Of a stretch of DNA of 64,000 nt, positions 10,622 through 20,409 are shown one piece after another. Where the stretch lies: contig CADWAF010002770.1 in the NCBI GenBank assembly GCA_902984215.1, positions 1-64,000 on the forward strand, read 5' to 3'. The position numbers and the translations under genes are program-made. Source of the DNA: Willaertia magna (lineage: Eukaryota; Heterolobosea; Eutetramitea; Acrasida; Naegleriidae). Under the pieces are notes generated by a model, which saw nothing but the letters and a program-made list of their open reading frames with translations, did no database searches and was not told where the DNA came from. How positions within the stretch are numbered: position 1 is the first letter of the stretch; the number at the start of each line of letters is the position of its first letter.

Positions 10622-11128
10622 ATGATAAAAGATAAATCCAATAACAATGATAATGAAACAACAACAATAAATCCTAAGGCATTTGTAGAATTTTCAGATG
10701 AATTTATTCAAAAATTAATTCATAAAGCATTAATAAGAGTTGTACCACCTTTATTAGAAGATGAAGATATTGTCAATTATATTATTGATGAATTATTAAC
10801 TATTTGTAATTCAACAAAAGAATCATTCTCAGAATTATCACATTTGGAAGGTGAAAAACAAAAAACATCGTTAACTTCAATTCAAAATGTTTTAACAGAA
10901 CATTTACTTAATTTTAGTTACGCTGATAATGAAGATGATGCAAATGATTTATGTGAAGAATTACAACAATGTTTCCAAGAAATAAGAATAGGTAATACTA
11001 AAAAGTTTGGTATAGATCTAGATAGTGAAGATGATGACGATGGTCAATACGTTGAAGATGGTTGTTGTTTATTATGTGAAAGAGAAATGCCATTGACAAG
11101 ACATCATGTCATACCTAAACATGAATAA
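10622..11128 (+). CDS. PWI-like helical protein ending in a truncated HNH-type zinc motif
   Basis: 168 residues. Residues 20-60 form an amphipathic helical region with a conserved-looking PPLLEDEDIV-NYI stretch that resembles the PWI-like fold of CCDC43-type proteins. After an acidic linker it ends in CLLCEREMPLTRHHVIPKHE, which is the first half of an HNH/zinc-ribbon module: Cys-x2-Cys plus His-His. The second half, which normally carries more Cys and His ligands, is missing. An in-frame stop follows at once, and I found no convincing continuation downstream in other frames. It may be a truncated version of a longer PWI-HNH protein, or an undetected intron may hide the end. The domain names are tentative. 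Confidence 0.6.
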   Translation: MIKDKSNNNDNETTTINPKAFVEFSDEFIQKLIHKALIRVVPPLLEDEDIVNYIIDELLTICNSTKESFSELSHLEGEKQKTSLTSIQNVLTEHLLNFSYADNEDDANDLCEELQQCFQEIRIGNTKKFGIDLDSEDDDDGQYVEDGCCLLCEREMPLTRHHVIPKHE

Positions 11129-11332
11129 ATAATTCACAAGATTGGTTGACAATTAAAAAGAAGTTCTTTCCTGATTTAAAATATTTAATTGGGTGATGAA
11201 AATTTAATTTAGTTTTATTACCAATTTGTTCAATAAGATGCATTTTTTTCTTTGAATTGGACCTGTCTATAATTTAGAGACCTCAGTGACTTGTTGTAAA
11301 ATAATTGTTTTATAAAAATGTACATCAATAAA

Positions 11333-13804
11333 TTATCTTTTTCTCTTTTTGTCTGCATTCTTTTCAGATCGTCTATCTTTCTTCAAACGACTATCTACAA
11401 ACTTTAGGACTGTATTCTTGGATGTATTACCTGTTTTATGTTTACCACCAACAACATAAATCTTTTTCTTTTTATCATTAACCTTAGCTCCTTTATAAAG
11501 TTTCATTAATTCCTTAGCTCTTTCTTGAGGCGTTAATTCTTGACTTGTAGCAATAAGTTCAGCCTTTTCTTTAACTTGCTTTAATTTCTTTTGAGCTCTG
11601 AACTTTCTTCTGATCTTAGCTTCTAAGACAGCCTTAATTGGTCTGTTATCAATTTCTTGGAATTTCTTCTTCATTTCTTCTACTTCTTCCTTGGTGACAG
11701 GTGCTTGTCTTACATAATGTTCAGTTTCTTCATCTTGTAACCATTGAGGTGCTTCTTCTTCAGCTCCAAATGCAAATCTATTGAATGAATCATCAATATA
11801 ATCTCTTCTTTCTTTCTTATTCAATAATCTCTTTGCAATAGCTAAAGTTGTAGCTCTTACTTCTGGATCATTCATTTCTTTTGGAATTTCTTCAAAACCA
11901 CCATTATCTATTGTTGGTTTAGTTTCACCAACCTTATTCTTCATTTCTTTAATTGCTTCTTCATCGTCATCATCTTCTTCAGCTCCTGATTCATCGTCAG
12001 ATGATTCTAAATCTTCTTCTGTTAATTGATCAATATTAATTAAACGTCTCTTTGTTCTTGAAGAATTTTCATCTTCATTGTCACTATTTCCTGTTTCTTC
12101 TTCTCTCAAAACTTTAAATATATTTTGATTAAAGAATTGATTTGCTTTCGTTGAATTACTACTCAAATCTTTATGTTCAATTAATAAAGGATTCTTACTT
12201 TCACCATATTTTTCATCTTCATATTTAATAGATTCATATAAAGTATTCTTTTCTGCATCTTTATCATTTCTAAGTTGTAAAATAGTTTGCTTATATCTCT
12301 TCTTTTTCTTTTCCATAAGTTGTTGATATAATAAATCAAGCTCAGCTTCTAATAATTCCTCCTCTTCTTCTTCAGTTAATTTAACATTCTTTAATGCTGC
12401 TTCTTCTGCTTCTTCATCCTCTTCTTCTTGTAATCTCTCTTGCATATATGATTCATATGCTTCGCTAGCCTTTGTTGGATCCAACACATCACTCAACATT
12501 GATTTAGATTTAATATCTTTAATACTAAATACTTGATTATCACCAAGAGTATCTATCATATCTTCATCTCTTTCAGCTGCGGCTTTAAGTGCTAATTTCT
12601 TTTTCTTTTCTCTAATTTTAGATTCTTTCTTCTTTAATAATTTCTTTTGTTTATCTCTCATTTCTTTAACTTCAGCTGATAATTCTTCTTCATCTGATGG
12701 AATATCCATATCGTCAACAGTTAATAATTTATTAAAATCATTTCCTTCTTGTTGTTCAGTTACTTTTTCTTCTTCAGCATCAGAAAGTTCTTCATCAACA
12801 CCCATTTGTTGAGCATCATGTTCTTCTTTAACTTCTTGCATTCTCTTTCTCCATTTCAATAACATTCTAAAATCTTGTTTACCTAAAATCTTTATATCTT
12901 CACATGCCTCAACTATTTGTTTATTAGTTTCAGGTTGATTTAAATATAAAGTAGAGGCTTCATCAAATTCTAATTCATTGTAATCTGCTAAAATTTTAAT
13001 TGGTTGTTCAGTATCAATAAATTCAGCAACAGAACATTTCTTAAATAAAACAGTTGCACCATCTTCATAACCTTCTCTATTTGGATTTCTAGCTGCTTTA
13101 ATTAAATCTTTAAAAGATAAAGATAATTTCTTTTTTTGAGTATCAACTTCTTCAAACACAACAGATGCATTAAATAAATTTGGATCAATTTGTGATGGTG
13201 CTTTATATCCGAAACAACAAACGAATATTTCTGCAGATGCATCTCTTGATGCTTTTGGTTTTGTTGCTTCAACTTTAGTAAAGAATTGATTTAATACCCA
13301 TAATAAAGAAGTATAATCTTTAGAACGAAAAACTTTTGTAATAAAAATTCCTTCAGGTTTTAAAAATTCTGTAGCCATTTTCAAAGCGTACAAACATAGT
13401 TCACTTTGTGTGAATGAATCTTTTAACCAAGAAGTACCCATGTTAGGAGCACCATCGTGTAAAACTACATCGCACTTTTGACCTCTCAATTGATTTTTAA
13501 CTCGAAGCATAGTTTTTTGATGAGTAATATCTCCTTCAATAGTTGTAACATTAGGTATAGATTTAATTGGGCAAATATCTACTCCAATTAATGTGGAATT
13601 TACAGGCATAAATTTCTTGGCAACTTGTAACCAACCTCCCGGTGCTGCGCAAAGATCTAGTAAACACCTAGCCGTAGATAAAAATTCATATTTTTTATTC
13701 AATTGCATTAATTTGAATGCAGCACGGGAACGATACCCTTGCTCTTTAGCCATATGATAATATTTATCTAAACGTCCTTCATTCTTCTTTGTCTTTTGTA
13801 CCAT
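11333..13804 (-). CDS. SPB1: rRNA 2'-O-methyltransferase Spb1 (FTSJ3)
   Basis: A nucleolar enzyme that 2'-O-methylates 25S/28S rRNA during 60S assembly. The ATG at 13804 (AAAAAAA-ATG) gives 823 residues, close to yeast Spb1. An upstream in-frame ATG at 13882 would add 26 atypical residues. The N-terminal FtsJ/RrmJ methyltransferase domain has the SAM loop at 49-58 (LDLCAAPGGW) and a complete K31-D117-K157-E192 tetrad. A long acidic and basic charged middle follows, then the Spb1 C-terminal domain with a Lys/Arg-rich end. No intron. It is divergent from the alpha/beta hydrolase gene. Confidence 0.95.
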   Translation of the reverse strand: MVQKTKKNEGRLDKYYHMAKEQGYRSRAAFKLMQLNKKYEFLSTARCLLDLCAAPGGWLQVAKKFMPVNSTLIGVDICPIKSIPNVTTIEGDITHQKTMLRVKNQLRGQKCDVVLHDGAPNMGTSWLKDSFTQSELCLYALKMATEFLKPEGIFITKVFRSKDYTSLLWVLNQFFTKVEATKPKASRDASAEIFVCCFGYKAPSQIDPNLFNASVVFEEVDTQKKKLSLSFKDLIKAARNPNREGYEDGATVLFKKCSVAEFIDTEQPIKILADYNELEFDEASTLYLNQPETNKQIVEACEDIKILGKQDFRMLLKWRKRMQEVKEEHDAQQMGVDEELSDAEEEKVTEQQEGNDFNKLLTVDDMDIPSDEEELSAEVKEMRDKQKKLLKKKESKIREKKKKLALKAAAERDEDMIDTLGDNQVFSIKDIKSKSMLSDVLDPTKASEAYESYMQERLQEEEDEEAEEAALKNVKLTEEEEEELLEAELDLLYQQLMEKKKKRYKQTILQLRNDKDAEKNTLYESIKYEDEKYGESKNPLLIEHKDLSSNSTKANQFFNQNIFKVLREEETGNSDNEDENSSRTKRRLINIDQLTEEDLESSDDESGAEEDDDDEEAIKEMKNKVGETKPTIDNGGFEEIPKEMNDPEVRATTLAIAKRLLNKKERRDYIDDSFNRFAFGAEEEAPQWLQDEETEHYVRQAPVTKEEVEEMKKKFQEIDNRPIKAVLEAKIRRKFRAQKKLKQVKEKAELIATSQELTPQERAKELMKLYKGAKVNDKKKKIYVVGGKHKTGNTSKNTVLKFVDSRLKKDRRSEKNADKKRKR

Positions 13805-14106
13805 TTTTTTTAGGCTGCAAATTAAAATATTTTGTTGAACTGATTTTTTTTCAATGTTGAAGGAGGTCTTGTTTTTTAGCAATTCAGAAGGGAGTAAATT
13901 GTTTGAAGCTAATGTTGTTGAGACGCAACAATTGTTAGTTATTTAAACACTAAAAAGAAATACAATAATTTAATAACAATTAAAATATTAAACGATTTAA
14001 ATGAAAAAACGTCAAGTTCCCTCCAGTAAAATCACAAGGAACTCAATTGACTAACTTTTAGAATTGTAAACTCGCCAAACAGTTCACATTTTCATAACAA
14101 AAAAAA
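13805..14106. promoter_or_regulatory. Divergent intergenic region between Spb1 and the hydrolase gene
   Basis: About 300 bases between two divergent starts. It contains A-runs just before each ATG. I see no TATA-like box, tRNA or further ORF I would trust. It must hold promoters for both genes. Confidence 0.5.
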
Positions 14107-15320
14107 ATGACAGATTATTTTATAGAGGAGGGTGAAATTTTAAATTCAAAATATAAATTGATCATCCCAACACTACAAAAACCAAATAGTATTTATATTT
14201 GGTGTCACGGATATCGTCCAATTGGCATTCCATTAACCACAACATTTGATTATTATTCTGAACCATATGCTACCTTAAATAGAAAAGGATTTATATTAGC
14301 TTCTTTAAGTTATCGTAGAGAAGGATATATTTTAAAAGATGCAGTAGAAGATATAATAAATTTAAGAAATTATATTGTAAATAAATATTTAAGTAATACT
14401 TTAATTAAATATATTTTACTAGAGGCAGAATCAATGGGTGGAGCAATTGTCACTTTTTTAAATGAAAGATCAAATCGTAATTTATTTACTGGAATAATTG
14501 CAACTGGAGCGGCACTATACGTTCAAAAAGATCCAATTGACAATCCAATTCAATTTTTACATACACCACATATTCCACAAATCTTTCTTTGTAATAATTC
14601 AGAAATATCTGTTGTAAATATATATATATTGAATTAGTGAAAGAAGAAAAAAAGAAATTAGAAGATATTATTGTTCCTGCCTGTTGGTTAGTTGACAGAG
14701 AAGGACATTGTGCTGTTTATAAAGAAGAAATACAATTATGTTTTTATGGATTATTTGAATGGATAGATAATAATAAAATATTATTAGAAAATGATATTAC
14801 CTTATTAGATATTGATACAGAACATTTCCATCCTAATGTTTTAAAAAAAGTTAGTAAAGTTGAATTTATACAAAATAATGAAACATTGAAAGGTGCATGG
14901 GTACAAGTAGATGAAGTGACATTATATGGTGAAGTTATTTTAGATATCACAGATTTTGAGTTTAAGAAATTACATATTTATCCTTATCAAAATTATAAGA
15001 TTTTAATTTCAAAAGAAAGTAAATTAAATAATTTTAAATTTAATTTAAATAGAAAAGAAGAATTTAATACATTTGAAATTGTACATGCTTCATTCCCTTA
15101 TGTAGGAATTGATAATAATACATGGGTGTCAGATTTCAATATGTCAAATGATTTAATAATTAGAAAACATTTTACAGGAAATAATTTAAATTCTGCTTCA
15201 AAAGAAATGAATGTTCAAATGGGACAATGGGTTTTTATTTGTGAAAAGGAAATTCCAAAAAGAGTATTTGCTAAAGAAAGTATGAAAGAAAAGATTGAAA
15301 AATTAAAACAAATAATTTAA
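14107..15320 (+). CDS. Alpha/beta hydrolase family protein, read in two frames
   Basis: Residues from 14107 form the N-terminal half of an alpha/beta hydrolase: an oxyanion-side WCHGYRP segment, a nucleophile elbow LEAESMGGA (S in E-S-M-G-G), and then PQIFLCNNSE. That frame stops at 14637. The downstream frame continues with REGHCAVYKEE, which carries the expected catalytic His, and a 200-residue beta-rich C-terminal part that I do not recognise. A 47-nt intron at 14591-14637 (GTAATA donor, TAG acceptor) joins the halves in the right phase. It would remove the NNSE segment, which looks coding, so a one-base frameshift near 14614-14640 is a real alternative. The start context is A-rich. The stop directly abuts the stop of the convergent LRR gene. 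The substrate is unknown. Confidence 0.65.
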
Positions 15321-16661
15321 TTACATTCCTGTATGCATCATTGCTAAATAAGGTGATATTTTAAGATTATCATTACCTCTAAATGTAAATTGATATAAAT
15401 TTGTTAAATTAATTATTTCAACAGGTAATTCTTCTAATAAATTATTATCTAAACAAAATCTTTTTAATTTTAAACAATTACCAATTGATTTAGGAATTGT
15501 TTTTAATTGATTTTCAAATAAATCAATTTCTTCTAAATTAATTAAATTACCAATTAAATCATCTAATTTATTTATTTTATTATTTTGTAAATATAAAGTT
15601 TTAAGTTTTAAACAATTATTAAATAAACTATTATTAATAAATAAATTTAATTGATTATTATTTAATGATAATTCTTCTAATTCTTTACAATTTGTAAAAT
15701 CAATATTTGAAATATCATTTAATTGATTATCTTGTAATGTAATTATTTTTAATTTATTAAAAAATTTAAATATATTATCAGATAATTTATTTATTTTATT
15801 TTTATGTAAATAAATTACTTGTAAATTATTTTCATCATTTAATTCTTCATCTATTTCTTCTAATTCATTTTCTGAAATTGTAAATTTCTTTAATTGTTTT
15901 AATTTTTGTAAATTTATAATTTTTTTAATTTTATTTTCATCTAAATATAATTCTAAAAGATTACAATTTGTATTTTCAAATGAAATTGTATTTTTTAAAT
16001 TATTATTTTTCATTTCTAAAATTTTTAAATTATTTAAATTATTTAAAATAAAAATTAAAGAATCATTTGTTAAATTATTATTATTTAAATTTAATTGTTG
16101 TAAATTTTGTAATGAATTATTTAAATAAAAAGAAGATAATTTATTATTTTCTAAATTTAATTTCTCTAAATTAATTAAATAATTTTCAAAATTTAATTCT
16201 TTAAATTCATTAAAACTTAAATCTAAATTTTTTAATTTTAAATTTTCTAAAAATAAATATTTCCAAATTTGATTATTTAAATTATTAAACTCACTATGAC
16301 TTGCTTGTAAAGTTTTACAATTCTCTTTTAATTGTAAACATTTCTCTTCATTACAATTTTCTAAAAATAAATCTTCATTTAAATGATTATAAGAAATTAT
16401 AAAATTTGTTACAATATTTAAATTTTCTTTAATTTTTGGAAAATTCTCTAAAAATTCATCAAATTTAAAATTTAACTCTGAAAAAGAAGAAAATTCTTGT
16501 TGTTCTTGTTGATTGTTGTTTAAATCTTCTTGTTGTTGATCTTGTCCAATTTTCTTTACTATATGAGACATTCTATTTAAATTATTCATCATTGGATTTT
16601 GTTGTTGATTATAAAAAAAGGATTGAAAATTATTTTGTTGTTGTTGTTGTTGATTATACAT
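15321..16661 (-). CDS. Leucine-rich repeat protein
   Basis: 446 residues from the ATG at 16661 (the frame stays open upstream to a TTG, but has no earlier ATG). It begins with Gln-rich and Asn-rich stretches, then from about residue 150 to 440 carries a dozen or so 22-24 residue LRRs of the L-x-x-L-x-L-x-x-N-x-[IL] type, very rich in Asn and Leu. There is no signal peptide and no obvious kinase or other catalytic domain. The function is most likely protein binding. Base composition is unusually AT-rich even for this window because nearly all Leu are TTA/TTG and Asn AAT. No base lies between its stop and the stop of the convergent hydrolase gene. Confidence 0.85.
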   Translation of the reverse strand: MYNQQQQQQNNFQSFFYNQQQNPMMNNLNRMSHIVKKIGQDQQQEDLNNNQQEQQEFSSFSELNFKFDEFLENFPKIKENLNIVTNFIISYNHLNEDLFLENCNEEKCLQLKENCKTLQASHSEFNNLNNQIWKYLFLENLKLKNLDLSFNEFKELNFENYLINLEKLNLENNKLSSFYLNNSLQNLQQLNLNNNNLTNDSLIFILNNLNNLKILEMKNNNLKNTISFENTNCNLLELYLDENKIKKIINLQKLKQLKKFTISENELEEIDEELNDENNLQVIYLHKNKINKLSDNIFKFFNKLKIITLQDNQLNDISNIDFTNCKELEELSLNNNQLNLFINNSLFNNCLKLKTLYLQNNKINKLDDLIGNLINLEEIDLFENQLKTIPKSIGNCLKLKRFCLDNNLLEELPVEIINLTNLYQFTFRGNDNLKISPYLAMMHTGM

Positions 16662-16956
16662 CTTGTTTTTATTAATAATTGATTTCTTCTTTTCATCCAC
16701 CAATTAACGATGAAATATTTTTTTTCGTATTTTATTTGTTCCGATAAAGCTGAAACTAAGCATTCCCGAGCGTTGCTTTAAAGAACTGGAAAGCTTTGTG
16801 TGATCTAATATTTATTAAACTTTTGTCTTATTGTAACTATGAAAGTTTCTTTAAATTACTTTTTATTTTAAGTTTTTATTCTTAAAATACTTTTTTTCTA
16901 AATAAAACAGAGTTGACTGATTTACTTTTTAAAAAAAAATTACAATAATTAAACAA

Positions 16957-18311
16957 ATGCAAAACGTAAGGACAAGACCCGAACAAAATTTTATACCCAA
17001 CATTAAGAAAGCAATAACCGAACCTGAAAACAAAAATTTAATTCAAACCTTTACCTACTTTATTGTTTTCCTTTTCTTTGGTTTTTCAAATGCCACACTT
17101 GGTCTTTCCCTTCCAACACTTGCAACTAAAGTTACGAAAGATGTTAGTCAAATGGGATTGATATTTACAACAAAAGTAAGTAATTGCAAAGTTGTGACAA
17201 TTTATTAATAAGTAAATAGGGTTTAGGAGGTATAATTGGTTCTTTAGTTGGTGGAGTGCTTTATGACACTCCAGTGCTTAGTAAAATACCTTTAAATGCT
17301 CACCTTTTCTTCTCTTTATCTGTTTTAGTACTTGCTTATGCCCTGTTTTTCATTCCACTCTCCACTTCATACGCCTCTCTTTTATCTTTAACATTTATTC
17401 AAGGGTTAGGTATTGGTTTAATTAATATTGGTGGAAATATCTTATTAACAAGACAACATGGCAAAAACGTATCAAAATATGCATTAGTTCAAATGTGTAT
17501 TGTTGGTTTGGGCAGTTTCTTATCCCCAATTGTTTACGGTTTAAGTGGTTTAGGTATTTTACAAATGTTTACGTTGTGGGCTAACTTCCTTGCTTTGTCA
17601 TCAATTATTGTGTCTACTTGGAATTTCTTAACTCCAGCACCAAGAACAATTGCTACAGAAGAAATTGAATCAACTGCAGACAGTACAACAAGTGACGAAA
17701 TTTCAAAAAGTTATCTTGCTGTTTTAGTTGGTGTTGGTCTGTTGGGTTGTGTAGGTATTGAATCTGGAGTTAGTGGATTGTTATATAGTTATTTGACTAC
17801 ATCTGGAATGAATTTAACACCTGAAACATTTGTTTCTTCGTTTTGGTTGTCTTATACATTAGCTCGTTTGGGAAGTAGTATTTTATTACAAAGAGGAATT
17901 AGACCACAACAATTGTTGCAATGGAGTGCTATTGGTTGTTTGGGTTCGTTAACACTTTTAATGATGTTTGGTCAACTATCAAAATATCTTTTATGGATAG
18001 GTATTGTTTCTTTATCATTAAGTTTAGCTTCATGTTATCCAATGATTTTATCTTATCCTTCAAGTGTGATGAATTTAAAGGTTTCAGGGACTTTAACCTC
18101 TATCATGATGGTAATTTCAAGTTTTGGTGAAGTATTCGTTCCAGCTTTAGCAACTACCATTGGGTTAAGACATTTCTTTGTGGTGTTGTCAGGTTCTTTT
18201 GCCCTAGTTGCCTTCTCCATGTACAGTTTGTTTTCATTTAAATTAAAACCATCCATGCATGCCCCAATTCAAACACCTCGTCCAACAACAGCAACTCTAG
18301 TGCAACAATAA
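16957..18311 (+). CDS. Major facilitator superfamily transporter
   Basis: Exons 16957-17175 and 17220-18311 with a 44-nt GTAAGT...TAG intron in phase 0 give 436 residues. About twelve hydrophobic segments are visible. Right after the splice junction comes a glycine-rich loop and helix ending in GGVLYD, the MFS motif-A region. The glycine pattern and the RLGSSILLQRGI segment recall the MFSD4 / Na-dependent glucose transporter-like branch, but I would not name a substrate. The N-terminal 35 residues are polar and cytosolic. It is divergent from the LRR gene. Confidence 0.85.
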
Positions 18312-18550
18312 ATTAACATATTTTAATAAATTATACATTTTATAATAAGATCTTTACAAATAACAACAAGCAAGTCCTTAAACTTCCTAAAACACTTTAT
18401 AGAAAGGACAAAATTTACAAAGTGGCGCTTTTTACAAAAAATAAAAAAGGCTTTTCATTTAAAGAGCGAGCGCCAAAAAATTTTTTCACTAGTGACCTAA
18501 AATTAATATCCTAGAGATTTAATAAAATTAAATATCAAGATTAAATAAAA

Positions 18551-19567
18551 ATGAATCAATTAGACCTCTTAGCTAAAGTTACAACTGTTGTTGCAGGTAG
18601 GTATTATTTGATAAACAGCTGTTCCGATAATTAATTGATTATAGATACCGGTGATTTTAAGTTATTAAAAGAATTAAAACCAACTGATGCAACTACTAAT
18701 CCTTCATTAATCTTCCAAGCTTCTCAAATGCAGGAATATGAACATTTAACTAAAGATGCATTAGAACATGCAAAGAACGTTGGAGGTAATGATGAAAAGA
18801 AACAATTAGAAGCTGCTTTAGATAAACTTAATGTTAATTTCGGTTTAGAAATTTTAAAGATCATTCCAGGAAGAGTTTCCACAGAAGTAGATGCAAGATT
18901 AAGCTTTGATACCGAAGCAACTGTAGCAAAGGCTAGACATTTAATTAAAATGTATGAAGAAGCAGGAGTATCACGTGAAAGAATCCTTGTTAAAATTGCA
19001 TCCACTTGGGAAGGTATTGAAGCTGCTAAAATTTTAGAAAAAGAAGGAATTCATTGTAATTTAACTTTATTATTTGCTAAAATTCAAGCAATTGCTTGTG
19101 CTGAAGCAGGTGTTACTTTAATTTCACCTTTTGTTGGTAGAATTTTTGATTATTATAAAGAAAAGGGTCAACTTCCAAACGCACCAAGTGAAGATCAAGG
19201 TGTTGTAAGCGTTACTAATATTTACAATTATTTTAAGAAGTTTGATTATAAAACTGTTGTTATGGGTGCATCTTTCAGAAATACTTCACAAATTATTGAG
19301 CTAGCTGGTTGTGATTTATTAACTATTTCACCAAAACTTTTACAAGATTTAAAAAATACTCCTTGTGAAAATTTAGAAACTAAATTAAGTGTTGAAAAGG
19401 CAAAACAAATGGATATTAAGAAAATTGATATTAATGAAAAAGTATTTAGATGGGAATTAAATGAAGATGCAATGGCAACAGAAAAATTAAGTCAAGGAAT
19501 TAGATTATTTACTGCAGATATTGTAAAACTTGAGAAGGTTGTCTCAGACAAGTTAAAACAACTATAA
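18551..19567 (+). CDS. TAL: Transaldolase
   Basis: A pentose phosphate pathway enzyme that transfers dihydroxyacetone units between sugar phosphates through a Lys Schiff base. Exons 18551-18596 and 18645-19567 (48-nt intron, GTAGGT donor, phase 1) give 322 residues. The 46-nt first exon joins to read [20 protein letters not shown], the conserved start of the type-1 family. The DATTNPS motif and the Schiff-base Lys (K132 in ILVKIAS) are present, at the same number as in E. coli TalB. It is full length. The 240 bases upstream contain a 7-bp inverted repeat, TGGCGCT (18423-18429) and AGCGCCA (18469-18475), of unknown meaning. Confidence 0.96.
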
Positions 19568-19684
19568 ATTATGCATTACATTTTTGTATATTTACATTCC
19601 TTTTGAGTTTTTAAAAGTTATCCATCTTCTTCTCCATAAAGTTGCCAAACATCAAATTATAAACACAAATCAAACTTCAAAAAA

Positions 19685-19961
19685 ATGTCTCGTATGAATG
19701 ATTTTGTTTTGCAACAATTATTGTAAGTATATTTCTCTTCGGAATACTAAATTTCAATTCGATAGACAAGAAAATGAAAGACTAAGAAAAGAATTAGAAA
19801 GTAGTAAAAGAGCAATTAAAGTTTCGGAAGCATGTAAGGATATTATTGATTTTTGTGAGAACACATCTGATATGATAACAAAACCAGATCCATCCATCAA
19901 GAATAGATTCCATGGAAACCCAGGAGGAGGTGGTTTATGTGGTGGTGGAAGTAATGATTAA
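19685..19961 (+). CDS. Heterotrimeric G-protein gamma subunit-like (GGL domain), no CaaX box
   Basis: Exons 19685-19722 and 19766-19961, with a 43-nt GTAAGT intron, give 77 residues. The first exon is 38 nt, too short to show as an ORF. A coiled coil (ENERLRKELES) leads into KVSEACKDIIDFCE and a Pro/Asp-rich turn with KNRF where G-gamma has ENPF. Length and motif order fit G-gamma, the partner of G-beta in GPCR signalling. The C-terminus is Gly-rich (GGGGLCGGGSND) with a single Cys seven residues from the end, so the normal prenylation motif is absent. No exon downstream supplies one. Family call likely but not certain at this size. Confidence 0.65.
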
Positions 19962-20100
19962 AAACCTGCCAAAACACTTTGTAAATAATAAAAGTAGAAC
20001 GATAAAAATTGTAATTTTTCCAGTAAATTTTAGTTGCACCCTTTTGGAATTATATTTTCTTAATTTAATATTTTTAAAAAATATTTTTCAAACAAAATTG

Positions 20101-20307
20101 GCTGGTGCACGACCAGCTCATTAGTATGTTATGAAGCTGTCATTAAAAAAATAGCTTGTAATTTTAAAAGAGTTTTCCTTTTTACTCTTGTTTTTGAAGT
20201 ATTGTTTGTTGTGCATAACATCTACAACTTCTTATTGGTAAGAAAGAAAACAGAGAGGGATTAGATAGAACACTTTCTCTCTAGTCCCCCTCTGATTTCT
20301 TTCTTAC
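20101..20307. other. Cluster of hairpins including a 33-position, 70-nt foldback
   Basis: This lies in the 448-base gap between convergent genes. 20238-20270 pairs with 20275-20307 around a 4-base loop (CACT): 29 Watson-Crick pairs, one G-U and three single mismatches. Upstream are GCTGGT/ACCAGC (20101-20106/20112-20117), GTTATG/CATAAC (20128-20133/20214-20219), AAGCT/AGCTT (20134-20138/20153-20157) and AAGAGT/ACTCTT (20168-20173/20184-20189); the last two nest inside the second. The strand cannot be decided. It could be a pre-miRNA-like or structured ncRNA, or a small inverted-repeat element. The rest of 19962-20409 shows nothing I recognise. Confidence 0.55.
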
Positions 20308-20409
20308 ATGTTTCATTTGTTGAAAATCCATGTTTGCAAATGCATGCATACATCAGTAATCGGGGAATTCAAGTAAGTGTACTGGTTTAATATAAAACTG
20401 CAAATAAAA

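Noticed and set aside
16500..16661. TTG/GTT microsatellites as repeats
   Set aside because: They encode Gln/Asn tracts of the LRR protein; similar tracts occur in other genes here.
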